From an uncultured Chromatiaceae bacterium (GTDB lineage Bacteria > Pseudomonadota > Gammaproteobacteria > Enterobacterales > Alteromonadaceae): a DNA stretch of 64,000 nt. Positions 43,413 to 52,861 of this stretch are shown here, in pieces (within the stretch, counting starts at the first letter, position 1; each line of letters begins with the position of its first letter). The stretch covers positions 1-64,000 of the forward strand of contig CAMLSF010000001.1 of the NCBI GenBank assembly GCA_946482615.1, in the 5' to 3' direction. Position numbers and translations under genes: made by a program. The notes below the pieces were generated by a model. The model saw nothing but the letters and a program-made list of their open reading frames with translations. It did not search any database and was not told where the DNA came from.

Positions 43413-44699
43413 TTAAAACTGCGACATTGAGCTTTCCAGCTGCGCCATAGTCACCTGCATTTGGGTGAACTGAGACAGATAACGTTTGTACACCTGATCC
43501 ATGGAATAATCATGCCGCTTTTGTTTTTCAGTCACCATATCCAGGCTGGCTTGTAAGGTTTGTTGTTTATCTTTCATCAAACCTGTGCGTTTGGTAAAAG
43601 GCTCGATGGAGGCCTGCAAGCCGCTGAACAAACCTGAATCCCCGACTAACATAGCTTCGATTTTGGCTGGGCTATCCGCTAAGGCTTTTTCCAGCTTTTT
43701 ACTGTCGACTGATAAAACACCATTACGGTCAAACTCAATACCAACACTACTTAAAGTGGTGCCTTCATAGAGTTTTTGAAAAGACTGACGCATCTGGCTG
43801 CTGATACTGCGCGCCATAGTGTCTGAGTTTAAACCGGAATCTGAACTGATTTGTTTAACCAGAGCATTGTAACCGTCGACAAACTTTTTCAGTTTTTCTT
43901 CCACGGCTTTTGGATCTTGTTCCACTTTAATTTGTACCGGCTGATCAGTGCCCAATTGAGCTTTTTTCAAATCAATAGTGACGCCTGCTATCACATTTTC
44001 CAGCTTGTTGCTGGCCGAGGTGACGGTGATCGCATTTTCAGCACCCACTTTCACTATCGCATCCTGCGCTGCTTTTAATTGAGTTGCACCTGCAATGGCT
44101 GCACCAATATCAGCCCCTGAAGTGTCAGCGCCAGGCACAAAATTCATACTAATCGCATTGGCCGCACCTGAATCTTTACTGGTCAATACCAGATAAGACT
44201 GAGTACCACTGCGCACTACAGTGGCTTGCACACCGCTGTTATCTTCTGATGTATTAATTGCATTTGCCAGATCAGTTAAGCTGGCACCAGGGTTTAAATC
44301 GGATAAATCGACAGAAAAAGACTCGCCTGCAACCGTCAGTTGAAACTGACCGTCGGCTGGCAATGTATCAGTGCTGTTAAAGGCCATGGACATCTGGTGG
44401 TTCTGCGCTATCTGCTGCACAAAAATTTCGTAATCGCCTGCAACAGCATCACCGCCCACCGACACACCTAAGACTGTATCCTGATTAGTAGTGGCCGTGT
44501 TCGCTAATAAATCTTTATCTTTGGTAAAGCTTTTTAGCAGGTCCTGCATACTGCTCAGCGATGTTTCCAGCTTTTTGTAAGAAGAAAGCAAAGTGGAAAA
44601 CCGGTTTTGCTGCGCTTTCAACACATTATCTTTGCCAGAGCGTTCAATCTGAGTGTACTGCTGAGCCAGATAGGCGGGATCTATACTGGAATAGGCCAT
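43413..44699 (-). CDS. fliD: Lateral flagellar cap protein FliD (LafB)
   Basis: A 428-residue filament cap, HAP2. The N-terminal coiled coil begins AYSSIDPAYLAQQYTQIE, central FliD_N and FliD_C domains follow (VSVGGDAVAGDYEIFVQQIAQNHQM; FVDGYNALVKQISSDSGLN), and the C-terminal helix region ends in MSQF. AGGAAAG serves as ribosome binding site. lafA's terminator lies just upstream, so transcription may be partial read-through. Confidence 0.94.
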   Translation of the reverse strand: MAYSSIDPAYLAQQYTQIERSGKDNVLKAQQNRFSTLLSSYKKLETSLSSMQDLLKSFTKDKDLLANTATTNQDTVLGVSVGGDAVAGDYEIFVQQIAQNHQMSMAFNSTDTLPADGQFQLTVAGESFSVDLSDLNPGASLTDLANAINTSEDNSGVQATVVRSGTQSYLVLTSKDSGAANAISMNFVPGADTSGADIGAAIAGATQLKAAQDAIVKVGAENAITVTSASNKLENVIAGVTIDLKKAQLGTDQPVQIKVEQDPKAVEEKLKKFVDGYNALVKQISSDSGLNSDTMARSISSQMRQSFQKLYEGTTLSSVGIEFDRNGVLSVDSKKLEKALADSPAKIEAMLVGDSGLFSGLQASIEPFTKRTGLMKDKQQTLQASLDMVTEKQKRHDYSMDQVYKRYLSQFTQMQVTMAQLESSMSQF

Positions 44700-44727
44700 A
44701 ACGCTTTCCTGCTAAATTCAATTTGGG

Positions 44728-44758
44728 AAAAACCCCACTCAGCCGAAACTGAGTGGGG
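44728..44758 (-). terminator. Terminator of lafA
   Basis: CCCCACTCAG (44733-44742) pairs with CTGAGTGGGG (44749-44758) around 6 bases. On the minus strand TTTTTC follows. It sits 33 bases after the flagellin stop. Confidence 0.85.
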
Positions 44759-44791
44759 CGCGGTTAGAGCTATCCTTAGCTCCGGGCTCGA

Positions 44792-45631
44792 TTAACGTAA
44801 CAGCTGGCTTACCATCTGAGTGGTAGTGTTGGCTGTGCTCAGTACAGAAATACCTGAGTTCAGTAACAGTTGCTGTTTAGTCATGTTAGAGGTTTCTTTC
44901 GCGAAATCTGCATCCATCAGCTGGTCACGGGCAGCGCCAGTGTTTTCAGTCATGTTAGACAAGTTGTTGATGGTGTGGTCCAGACGGTTCATGGTAGAAC
45001 CTAAAGCTGAACGGGCAGCACCTATATCACCTAACAAAGTGTCTAAGGTGTCGATAGCAGTGGATGAGTTCGCCTGGCTGGTCAGGTCGCCGATAGTACC
45101 AATAGTGGTAGTAACAGTACCTAATTCACCAGAGATATCTACATCCAGAGTTTCAGCTGAGCTTGCACCGATTTGGAAAGTCACAGCGCCTGCACCAAAA
45201 GTACCAGCGGCTGATAACAGGTTAGTGCCTGCACCGAAAGAGGTGTTGTCCATGATGCTGGTTAATTCAGCAGACAGAGCCTGATATTCAGCATCTAAAG
45301 CTGTGTATTCAGTGGCAGAGTTAGTGCCGTTGGCACCCTGAGTTGCCAGTTCTTTCATACGGTAAGCAATGTTTGTCATCTCTTCAAACGCGCCTTCAGC
45401 GGTTTGCATCATAGAGTTGGCGTTGTTCGCGTTGTTGATAGCAGTTTCCTGACCTACTAACTGTGCGCTCAGACGGCTGGCAATTTGTAAACCAGCAGCA
45501 TCGTCTTTTGCTGAGTTGATGCGGAAACCTGTACCTAAACGCTCTAAAGCTACAGACAAACCATCGTTAGTACGGTTTAACTGGTTACGGATTGTGGTTG
45601 CAGCTGCGTTTGATTGAATTGATAAAGCCAT
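44792..45631 (-). CDS. lafA: Lateral flagellin LafA
   Basis: A 279-residue flagellin. The conserved D0/D1 ends (SIQSNAAATTIRNQLNRTNDGLSVALERLGTG..., ending NTTTQMVSQLLR) flank a short middle domain. This is small for a flagellin and typical of lateral ones, with a single gene copy in the locus. The promoter region (45666-45694) carries a sigma-28-like site, and AGGAG stands 9 bases before ATG. Confidence 0.95.
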   Translation of the reverse strand: MALSIQSNAAATTIRNQLNRTNDGLSVALERLGTGFRINSAKDDAAGLQIASRLSAQLVGQETAINNANNANSMMQTAEGAFEEMTNIAYRMKELATQGANGTNSATEYTALDAEYQALSAELTSIMDNTSFGAGTNLLSAAGTFGAGAVTFQIGASSAETLDVDISGELGTVTTTIGTIGDLTSQANSSTAIDTLDTLLGDIGAARSALGSTMNRLDHTINNLSNMTENTGAARDQLMDADFAKETSNMTKQQLLLNSGISVLSTANTTTQMVSQLLR

Positions 45632-45665
45632 GTGAGTTTGCTCCTATGCATGTTGCTCAAAACTA

Positions 45666-45694
45666 TAAAGCGACACCTCAAAGCAGGAACTGAA
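45666..45694 (-). promoter_or_regulatory. Sigma-28-like promoter of lafA
   Basis: TTCAGTTC, 12 bases starting CTGC, then GTCGCTTTA. It shares AGTT, CTGC, the spacer length and GTCGCTT with the flgM promoter at 56530-56558. The start would fall about 30 bases before the lafA ATG. Confidence 0.55.
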
Positions 45695-45750
45695 ATTTTT
45701 TTTAAAATTTATTTTGGGATCAGACTAAAAAACCAGCCCCCAAATAAACT

Positions 45751-45785
45751 AAAAAAAAAGCGCCAGACTGTTGCCAGCTCGGCGC
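45751..45785 (-). terminator. Terminator of the flgB-to-45.8-kb operon
   Basis: GCGCC pairs with GGCGC, with an inner CTG/CAG helix and loop GCAA, and nine T follow on the minus strand. It separates the coiled-coil gene from lafA. Confidence 0.9.
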
Positions 45786-45810
45786 AAAACTACAGGAAAG
45801 ACTTTGTTTA

Positions 45811-46824
45811 TCAATCAGCTAACGCAAACTCGACCAAACTGCGTGTCACGTTACCTTGCGCCATAATGGCGGATAAAGAAGAGGCAGCACCTTGCTGCAT
45901 TTGCACTTTCAGCTCCTGGCTGACGGCAGAAACCTGTTGTTCACTTTGTTCGCTGTCTGCCATACGCAGCGCATTGAGTTTAGCCACCAGTACCTGACGT
46001 TCAGCCTGTACCTGCCGTAACATCTGCTGCAACTTCTGCTGCACTTGCACCAGCTCTGCCTGATAAGCCTGCTGGTTTTCCATCTGCTGAGCCTGCTGTG
46101 CCAGTATAGTTAACTGACCTTCGGGCTTTTGTAAGCGCACCTGCACCGGATTACCGGCAGCAACCCGTATCCCTTCGCCCTGCATCTGCCAGGGCTGGCT
46201 TAATACATGACTCTGCCCCGCTGAGGTGCTGAACAACAACACTGAACCCTGTTGTTTCAGTTCAATCTGATGTTGAGCAAATTCCTGCTGCATCATGGCC
46301 AAATTGGCATCAGCCGACTGCCCTGCCGGAAAACTTAATTGGATTTTTTGCCCATCAGACAAGCCAATAGTTACTGACTCGGGTTGTTTACGTGGGCTTA
46401 ATAAATCAATTTTGCTGTTCAGTTGCCACTGGCCCGGACCTGCAGGCTGACTGCTCAGCTGCAAGGCCGGGGTTAAGGCGGTATTTTTTTGCTTTAGTTG
46501 CAACTCCAGCTGCTGTAATTGCTGACTGATTTGCTGTTTCTGTCCAGCGGACTGCGGCAATTCCAGCTGCTTTTTTAACTGCTCCAATTGCTGATACAAC
46601 TGGCGGATTTGTTGTTCGGCCTGCTGATTTTTTGCTAACTGGCGGGACACATCAGCACTGATACTCCAGCGGCTTAAGGTGTCCAGTTGTTGTTGCAGGG
46701 AGCCAGTGCGGTTTGAAGCAGCCTTTGCCGGTTCTGATTCGACAGCCTGACTTTTAGCAGCTTTGCCCGCTGAATTCAGCGATGCAGTGCTACTGGTCAG
46801 TTGTTTCAGGCTATCGATTAACAT
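45811..46824 (-). CDS. Unassigned coiled-coil protein in the lafW/lafZ position
   Basis: A 337-residue protein that I do not recognise. Residues about 40-125 and 255-300 are long Q-rich coiled coils; the middle is beta-like (VTIGLSDGQKIQLSFPAG, VLLFSTSAGQSHVLS, VQVRLQKPEGQLTIL). No signal peptide or membrane helix is seen. It lies between flgL and lafA, where lafW (hook-associated) and lafZ (regulator) stand in other lateral systems, and it is co-oriented with flgL (15-base gap). It could be an exported hook-filament junction protein or a length-control paralogue; neither is shown. Confidence 0.5.
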   Translation of the reverse strand: MLIDSLKQLTSSTASLNSAGKAAKSQAVESEPAKAASNRTGSLQQQLDTLSRWSISADVSRQLAKNQQAEQQIRQLYQQLEQLKKQLELPQSAGQKQQISQQLQQLELQLKQKNTALTPALQLSSQPAGPGQWQLNSKIDLLSPRKQPESVTIGLSDGQKIQLSFPAGQSADANLAMMQQEFAQHQIELKQQGSVLLFSTSAGQSHVLSQPWQMQGEGIRVAAGNPVQVRLQKPEGQLTILAQQAQQMENQQAYQAELVQVQQKLQQMLRQVQAERQVLVAKLNALRMADSEQSEQQVSAVSQELKVQMQQGAASSLSAIMAQGNVTRSLVEFALAD

Positions 46825-46839
46825 GGCTCAGATCCCAAC

Positions 46840-47736
46840 TTAAATTTTATTAAATAAGCTCAGCTGTGACACTGAACTATAAACTTTTAAGGTAGATTCA
46901 TAAGACGCCAATGCATTGTTCATCTCAATATAAGCAGAAGGATAATGCACAGCTGTTAAGTCATCCCGCAGATTTTCAGTAAACAAAGCTATATCGGTAT
47001 TGGTAAATTCCAGCGACTCGAGTGAACTGACAATGCCACCTATTTTAGTGATAGCAGAAGTGGTATCGCTCAGTACAGCGCTCAGCTTGTCCAGCATAGC
47101 CCGGGATTCATTTCCTGCACCTCCGGCTGGAGGAGCCTGCAGTAAAGCCACATAATCCTGCAGATCATTCAGGAAAGTCGCACCAGGTACTAAATCACTG
47201 CCGACTATATTGGCATCGACCAGCGTATTGGATGAGACTGCAACTTTACGCACCAGGGCGTCACCCTGATAAACGTATTGACCAGCCGCATCTTTGACAA
47301 ATGGCTGCTGGTCGATTTGACTGCCGGCAAAAAGATAATTGCCATCGCCGTCTTTGGCGTTTAATAAATCTGCGATACCAGGCATCAGTACAGCCAGTTC
47401 GTTCGCCATAGCTTTGAGCTCATCTTCACCATAAGATGCATCAGCTGCGGCTGTCACCAAAGACTGAACGGACAAGAGTAAGTTATTAATGCTGGTTAAC
47501 TGAGTTTCCTGCTGACTTAAGGTGTAAGTCACCAGCTCCATATTTTTGCCATATTGCTCAAGCGAAGTCAGTTCAGAATCCAGCCTTAACACCAATACGC
47601 TGCCCAGCGGATCGTCCGAAGGTTTGGTAATACGCTGATTGGTTGCCATCTGCACCGACAACTGACTGTATTTCTGACTGCTGGTCTGAATGTTCCGTAT
47701 TGCGGTGTCATGGTATTGGCTGCTGCTTATACGCAT
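46840..47736 (-). CDS. flgL: Lateral flagellar hook-filament junction protein FlgL
   Basis: A 298-residue HAP3. RISSSQYHDTAIRNIQTSSQKYSQLSVQMATNQRITKPSDDPLGS at the start and the C-terminal ALASYESTLKVYSSVSQLSLFNKI resemble flagellin D0/D1, as in FlgL. It follows flgK by 10 bases. Confidence 0.93.
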   Translation of the reverse strand: MRISSSQYHDTAIRNIQTSSQKYSQLSVQMATNQRITKPSDDPLGSVLVLRLDSELTSLEQYGKNMELVTYTLSQQETQLTSINNLLLSVQSLVTAAADASYGEDELKAMANELAVLMPGIADLLNAKDGDGNYLFAGSQIDQQPFVKDAAGQYVYQGDALVRKVAVSSNTLVDANIVGSDLVPGATFLNDLQDYVALLQAPPAGGAGNESRAMLDKLSAVLSDTTSAITKIGGIVSSLESLEFTNTDIALFTENLRDDLTAVHYPSAYIEMNNALASYESTLKVYSSVSQLSLFNKI

Positions 47737-47746
47737 TTTATTTTCC

Positions 47747-49081
47747 TCAGAACATCGTCATCAGGGTGTCAAACATTTGCCCGGCCGTACTAATGACTTT
47801 GGCGTTGGCCTCATACAACTGCTGGTAATACAACAAGTTGGCAGCTTCTTCATCACGGTTGACACCACTGATGCTTTCACGGGAGGCCAGCGCTTTATCA
47901 TTCAGTACCTGTGAGGTTTTGACACTGGCCTGCACCTGCTTGCTCTGAATAGCCAGCTTACCGATCAGGCCGTCATAACCTGTAGCGACACCTTTCATTG
48001 AGTCTATGACATTGACCAGATTGCTGTTATCCCCTTTACCACCTGCCGGGATCCAACCGCCCATACCATCGTCAACCCGGCCACGAAAAGCCAGCTCATC
48101 AGGGCTCAGATCCGGATTCACCAAAATAGAGCCTAATGGATCAGCCGGATTAAAAGTGAATAACGGCTCACCCACCTTGCCATTTAAATCAAAACCTTCA
48201 GCCAGGGCATCATTGACCTGAGTGGCAATATTGGTGACTAAGTTATTTAATTCAGTGCGGGCCGGGTCCAGTACTTCAGATTTAACCCGCAACAAGCCAC
48301 CCAAACTACCCCCGGCCGACCCTGAAATTGCAAACTGTTGAGTATTAAAAGTGGAAGTGACTTCAGTGCCAGTCACAGACAACACAGCGGCCTTGCCAGA
48401 CATCACCAGCGGCGCGCCATTGAGTGCAGAAATAGTCATGGCACCATTGTCTTCCTGCATCACTTCAACCTGCATATAAGCAGATAACCTGTTAATGGCC
48501 TGTTCGCGGCTATCCAACAAAGTAGACGCATCCCGGCCCAATGCCATTTCTTTGCTGATACTCTGGTTTAAGTCCGCTAATTCCTGCAGCACTGAATTGA
48601 CGTTTTCAGTCACTGCGTCCAGTTCAAATTCAAGTTTACGCACCTGACCTGTTAAAGCACCGTCCAGTTGCTGCAAATCCTGCACCATCGCACTGGCGGA
48701 AGAAATCACCTGCTGACGATAAGCCGGTGATTCAGGGGCAGATAAAGCAGCGTTAAACGCAGCGTTTAGCTCAGCCACAGCGTCATTCAGGTTCAGCGAG
48801 TCCGTGCCTAACACTTCTTCCAGATAACCCAGATAATCCTGGTAACTTTCGTAATAATTCAAGTCGGACTGAGTGCGCCAGATATCGGCATTCAGAAAGT
48901 TGTCCACCACACGTTCAAATTTGGTGACTTTGACTCCATTTAAGGCACCATCATTGGTTTGCAGCACTACAGTCTGACGGCTGTAGCCTTTGACTGCCGC
49001 GTTAGACACGTTTTGGCTGACGGCATGTAATCCGGCATTGGCGGCGTTAAGTCCTGAGACTCCATTCGATAACATACTCAT
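47747..49081 (-). CDS. flgK: Lateral flagellar hook-associated protein FlgK
   Basis: A 444-residue HAP1. The N-terminal rod-like motif SMLSNGVSGLNAANAGLHAVSQNVSNAAVKGYSRQTV and the C-terminal SGVNRDEEAANLLYYQQLYEANAKVISTAGQMFDTLMTMF are diagnostic. It overlaps flgJ by 4 bases (ATGA). Confidence 0.95.
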   Translation of the reverse strand: MSMLSNGVSGLNAANAGLHAVSQNVSNAAVKGYSRQTVVLQTNDGALNGVKVTKFERVVDNFLNADIWRTQSDLNYYESYQDYLGYLEEVLGTDSLNLNDAVAELNAAFNAALSAPESPAYRQQVISSASAMVQDLQQLDGALTGQVRKLEFELDAVTENVNSVLQELADLNQSISKEMALGRDASTLLDSREQAINRLSAYMQVEVMQEDNGAMTISALNGAPLVMSGKAAVLSVTGTEVTSTFNTQQFAISGSAGGSLGGLLRVKSEVLDPARTELNNLVTNIATQVNDALAEGFDLNGKVGEPLFTFNPADPLGSILVNPDLSPDELAFRGRVDDGMGGWIPAGGKGDNSNLVNVIDSMKGVATGYDGLIGKLAIQSKQVQASVKTSQVLNDKALASRESISGVNRDEEAANLLYYQQLYEANAKVISTAGQMFDTLMTMF

Positions 49082-49515
49082 TCAGTAGGCTCACTCTGAC
49101 GTAGTGGCACCTGCAAGGGCTGAGTTAAAGCCGCGGCACCATAATCCTGATACACAGACTCAGCGACAGTTTTGGCTTCTGGCTTAAATTTATTTTCAGA
49201 ATTTTCCGCAGCAGGCGAAAATTGCTGCACTATTTGCTCAGCCAGGCCGGTTTTGCTGTTGCTGGCCATAGACTGCGCCATCTGACTGTCGTACATATCG
49301 CGGAACATCACTTGCTGATCGCTGCTGAACATGCCTTCATCGCCGGTCAGCGCATCGCTGGCCGACCGCATATTTTTCAGCACCATTTGCAAAAATAAGG
49401 TCTCAAACTGTTCTGCTACCTGCTGCAAAGACTCGCTCTCCGACTGGTTTTTACTGATCTGTTGGCTAAACTGGGGGTCAAAGGCCAACTTCTGGCTCAT
49501 CGCATCGAGTTTCAT
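49078..49515 (-). CDS. flgJ: Lateral FlgJ, rod-capping domain only
   Basis: A 145-residue protein with only the N-terminal rod-binding domain: EQFETLFLQMVLKNMRSASDALTGDEGMFSSDQQVMFRDMYDSQMAQSMA. The C-terminal muramidase domain of enteric and many polar FlgJ (about 150 further residues) is absent, and flgK follows at once, so no remnant exists. Peptidoglycan opening must come from another enzyme. Confidence 0.9.
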   Translation of the reverse strand: MKLDAMSQKLAFDPQFSQQISKNQSESESLQQVAEQFETLFLQMVLKNMRSASDALTGDEGMFSSDQQVMFRDMYDSQMAQSMASNSKTGLAEQIVQQFSPAAENSENKFKPEAKTVAESVYQDYGAAALTQPLQVPLRQSEPTE

Positions 49516-49517
49516 GC

Positions 49518-50621
49518 TTAGATCACCACCACATCTGCGTCCAGAGCTCCGGCTTTGTCCAATGCCAATAAAATCGACATCAGCTCAGTAGGGGTTGCCC
49601 CCAGACTATTAACGGCCTGAACTATAGTGTCGAGTGAGGTGCCTTCAGGCCAGACCATCATATTGGCGTTTTGTTGGGTCACATCCACACTGCTGTTTTG
49701 CAAAGGCAGAGTTTCGCCCTGGCTAAAGGGCAAAGGCTGACTGGCGCCTTCCTGCTCACTGATAGTAATAGTTAAATTGCCATGACTGACTGCTGCACGT
49801 TTCACCCGGACTTCGTCACTAATAACCACAGTGCCTGTTCTGCTGTTAAACACCACACGAGGGCGCTGCGAGCCTTCTTCGACTGTTAAATCCTGCAGCA
49901 TCGCCATAAAAGTGGTGCGATTGTCCGCATCGCGTGGGGCACTGATCACTAATTTTGACCAGTTTTCTGCCCGCGCCACTTTAGGACCAAACATCTCGTT
50001 AATAGCTGTCACTACGTTGCGGGCTGTTTTATAGTTCGGTTTTTTCAGGTTCAGCACTAAATCACCGTCCTGCTGCAGATTTTCAATGCTGCGCTCAATA
50101 ATGGCACCGCCGGGAATAATGCCGGCTGTAGGTACGTTGACTGTCACCGAAGAGCCATTTAAACCTTCAGCCTTGATGCCCCCGACCACTAAGTTCCCTT
50201 GCGCCAACGCATAGACTTTGCCGTCCACACCCCGCAGAGGCGTTAACATCAAACTGCCACCATGCAAACTTTTGGCATCGCCCAGCGACATAATAGTCAC
50301 ATCTATGGCCTGGCCCGGACTGGCCATAGGCGGCAGAGTGGCTTGAACGGCCACAGCAGCGACGTTTTTAGATTTAGGCAAAGAGGCCTCGTCCAGCTGC
50401 ACACCAAATTGCTTCAGCATATTATTCAGCGACTGGGCGGCAAATTTGATCTGGGCTTTATCGCCTGAACCTGGTAAACCCACCACTAAACCGTATCCGA
50501 CCAGTTGGTTATCCCGCACGCCCTGAATATCAACAATATCCAATAAAGGCCGGGCGGCAGCCTGAGTCTGTTGGCTGAGCAACAACAAAACCACGGGAAG
50601 GATCAAACAAAACAAACGCAT
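49518..50621 (-). CDS. flgI: Lateral flagellar P-ring protein FlgI
   Basis: A 367-residue periplasmic ring protein with signal peptide (MRLF to TQA) and PLLDIVDIQGVRDNQLVGYGLVVGLPGSGDK, GTVVISDEVRVKRAAVSHGNLTI and the C-terminal ALGATPTELMSILLALDKAGALDADVVVI, which are characteristic. The length is normal. Confidence 0.96.
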   Translation of the reverse strand: MRLFCLILPVVLLLLSQQTQAAARPLLDIVDIQGVRDNQLVGYGLVVGLPGSGDKAQIKFAAQSLNNMLKQFGVQLDEASLPKSKNVAAVAVQATLPPMASPGQAIDVTIMSLGDAKSLHGGSLMLTPLRGVDGKVYALAQGNLVVGGIKAEGLNGSSVTVNVPTAGIIPGGAIIERSIENLQQDGDLVLNLKKPNYKTARNVVTAINEMFGPKVARAENWSKLVISAPRDADNRTTFMAMLQDLTVEEGSQRPRVVFNSRTGTVVISDEVRVKRAAVSHGNLTITISEQEGASQPLPFSQGETLPLQNSSVDVTQQNANMMVWPEGTSLDTIVQAVNSLGATPTELMSILLALDKAGALDADVVVI

Positions 50622-50632
50622 AAAGTCACCCG

Positions 50633-51310
50633 TTAAAATAAATTCAGGTACGAAGAAAACAGCTTGGTGATCCAGCCAGGTTCAGCCGCATCGGCCATAC
50701 TGCCTTTACCGGCATAGGTAATACGGGCATCTGCAATACGCTGGGAAGAAATACGGTTAGTGACGTCAATATCATCGGGTCGGACTATGCCCTGCAGCCG
50801 AATGTATTCATCACCCTGATTCAGTTTGATCCACTTCTCGCCACGTATGGTTAAAGAGCCATTGGGCAACACTTCAGTGACCCGGACTGTAATAGCACCA
50901 CGCAAAAAATTCTGCTGACTGGCGCTGCTTTCACCTTCAAAGTTCTGTCCATTACGCAGTTGCATCGCCAGATCCGATACATTGGCATTGCCCAATAAAG
51001 GCACCCCCATATTGATATCTGTACTGCGATCGATGGCGCTATCTGCACTTTTACTGGATTGAGTCCGTTCGTTCAGCTCCACCGTCAGAATATCACCCAC
51101 TCTGTAGGCTCTTTTGTCTTCAAATAAAGTGAACATATAAGAGTCAGCATACAGGCTGCCGTCACTGGCTGGCTCTGCCTGCTGACTGACCAGAGGATTT
51201 GCGGCACCACGTTCCCAATCTGCATCATCGGCCAGAGGGCTGTCAGGTTTAGAGCTGCAGGCCGTCAGGCTAAATAAGATAAACACCAGAAGAAAACGTA
51301 GCATAGTCAA
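50633..51310 (-). CDS. flgH: Lateral flagellar L-ring lipoprotein FlgH
   Basis: A 225-residue outer-membrane lipoprotein with lipobox LTAC (Cys18). LFEDKRAYRVGDILTVELNERTQSSKSA and LTIRGEKWIKLNQGDEYIRLQGIVRPDDI, then RIADARITYAGKGSMADAAEPGWI, are standard FlgH. It follows flgG by 4 bases. Confidence 0.96.
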   Translation of the reverse strand: MTMLRFLLVFILFSLTACSSKPDSPLADDADWERGAANPLVSQQAEPASDGSLYADSYMFTLFEDKRAYRVGDILTVELNERTQSSKSADSAIDRSTDINMGVPLLGNANVSDLAMQLRNGQNFEGESSASQQNFLRGAITVRVTEVLPNGSLTIRGEKWIKLNQGDEYIRLQGIVRPDDIDVTNRISSQRIADARITYAGKGSMADAAEPGWITKLFSSYLNLF

Positions 51311-51314
51311 CCCC

Positions 51315-52100
51315 TTACATGCTTTGGCTGATAAAGTTCAGCATATCGTCAGCCGCAGTCACCACTTTGGCGTTCATTTCATAAGCCCGTTGCACTGCAA
51401 TCATATTGACCATTTCGTCAACCACACTGACGTTAGAGCCTTCCAGCGTGTACTGCTGCAACTTGCCCAAAGCTTCTTCACCCGGTATACCTTCCACCGC
51501 TTCACCTGAAGCCGCAGTAGCGCGGTACAAGTTACCGCCCAGCACTTCCAGGCCAGCCGGATTCACGAAGTTGACTGTTAAAATCTGCCCCAATTCCTGC
51601 AGCTCGTCCTGACCAGCAATTTTTGCTGTCACAGTACCGTCCGTCCCTATAGTGACTTTGGTCGCATCAGGGGGGATCACCAGGTTTTGCGCCAGAGGTA
51701 AACCATTGGCATTGGTAATTAACCCCTCAGAGTTCAGATGAAACTGGCCATTGCGCGAATAGAGTAATTCACCATCTGTGTTTTCAATCTGGAAAAAGCC
51801 CTGACCATCAATGGCGACATCCATCTGGTTGCCTGTAGTCTCAGCACTGCCATCGGTAAAAATTTTCTGAGTACCATTCACCCGCACACCAGTACCAACC
51901 TGAATACCGGACGGCACCTGATTGAGTTCATCGGCTTGAGTACCAGGCTGACGTTGTATCTGGTAAAACAAATCTTCAAACACCACCCGGTCTTTTTTAA
52001 AGCCGACAGTGTTGACGTTGGCCAGGTTGTTGGAAATAGTGGTCATGCGCATATCCTGCGCTGCTAAACCTGTTTTACTAACCCATAAAGCTGAATTCAT
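51315..52100 (-). CDS. flgG: Lateral flagellar distal rod protein FlgG
   Basis: A 261-residue rod protein. ALWVSKTGLAAQDMRMTTISNNLANVNTVGFKKDRVVFEDLFYQ and the C-terminal EGSNVSVVDEMVNMIAVQRAYEMNAKVVTAADDML are diagnostic. Confidence 0.96.
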   Translation of the reverse strand: MNSALWVSKTGLAAQDMRMTTISNNLANVNTVGFKKDRVVFEDLFYQIQRQPGTQADELNQVPSGIQVGTGVRVNGTQKIFTDGSAETTGNQMDVAIDGQGFFQIENTDGELLYSRNGQFHLNSEGLITNANGLPLAQNLVIPPDATKVTIGTDGTVTAKIAGQDELQELGQILTVNFVNPAGLEVLGGNLYRATAASGEAVEGIPGEEALGKLQQYTLEGSNVSVVDEMVNMIAVQRAYEMNAKVVTAADDMLNFISQSM

Positions 52101-52113
52101 TCCTGTGATCCTC

Positions 52114-52842
52114 TTAACCGCTAATCAGTTTGTTGCCGGATACGGCCAGTTCATCTGCTGTTTTCATCATCTTGATGTTCAGTTCAAACTGACGGCTGAT
52201 ATTCATGGTATTGACCATCTCTTCGACGGCATTGACGTTGGAGCCTTCCAGTACACCGGATCTCAGACTGATGTTTTCGGCCTGATCCAAAGGTTCGCCA
52301 TCCACAGCGCGGAATAAACCGTCCGCACCTTTGACCATCACCACATTGTCCGAGTCCACCAGCTTGATGCGCTCCTGCTGTTCAATCACACCACCACCTA
52401 CAGGTAACAGGTTTAAGGTACCGTCAGGGCTGATATCAATATCGCCAAACTCTGGTAACTGAATAGCGGCGGCACCTCCCATCACAGCAAAACCATTGAC
52501 GGTCAGTTCACCATTGGCACCCACCTGCAACTCACCAGAGCGGGTATAAGCTTCATTACCATTGGCATCCTGCACTGCAATAAAACCTTTATCGCTGACC
52601 GCTACATCCAGATCGCGACCGGTTTCCATCATGGCACCAGCCTGCAGATCGGTAGCGACAGGCATAAGCTGTGCCTGAAAACGGGTGCGGTAACCTTCGC
52701 CTGTGATTTGCAGCGATTTGGCTTGCTCCATATCGGCTTTAAAACCAACAGTGTTGACGTTCGCCAGGTTGTTCGCCGTGATACGAAGCGCGGTTTGAGC
52801 CAGTTCAGCCCCTGATACTGCGGTGTGGATCAAACGTTCCAT
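52114..52842 (-). CDS. flgF: Lateral flagellar proximal rod protein FlgF
   Basis: A 242-residue rod protein: ERLIHTAVSGAELAQTALRITANNLANVNTVGFKADM at the start and GSNVNAVEEMVNTMNISRQFELNIKMMKTADEL at the end. It lies between flgE and flgG in the standard order. Confidence 0.95.
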   Translation of the reverse strand: MERLIHTAVSGAELAQTALRITANNLANVNTVGFKADMEQAKSLQITGEGYRTRFQAQLMPVATDLQAGAMMETGRDLDVAVSDKGFIAVQDANGNEAYTRSGELQVGANGELTVNGFAVMGGAAAIQLPEFGDIDISPDGTLNLLPVGGGVIEQQERIKLVDSDNVVMVKGADGLFRAVDGEPLDQAENISLRSGVLEGSNVNAVEEMVNTMNISRQFELNIKMMKTADELAVSGNKLISG

Positions 52843-52861
52843 AACCTAATCCTCTGAGCCC

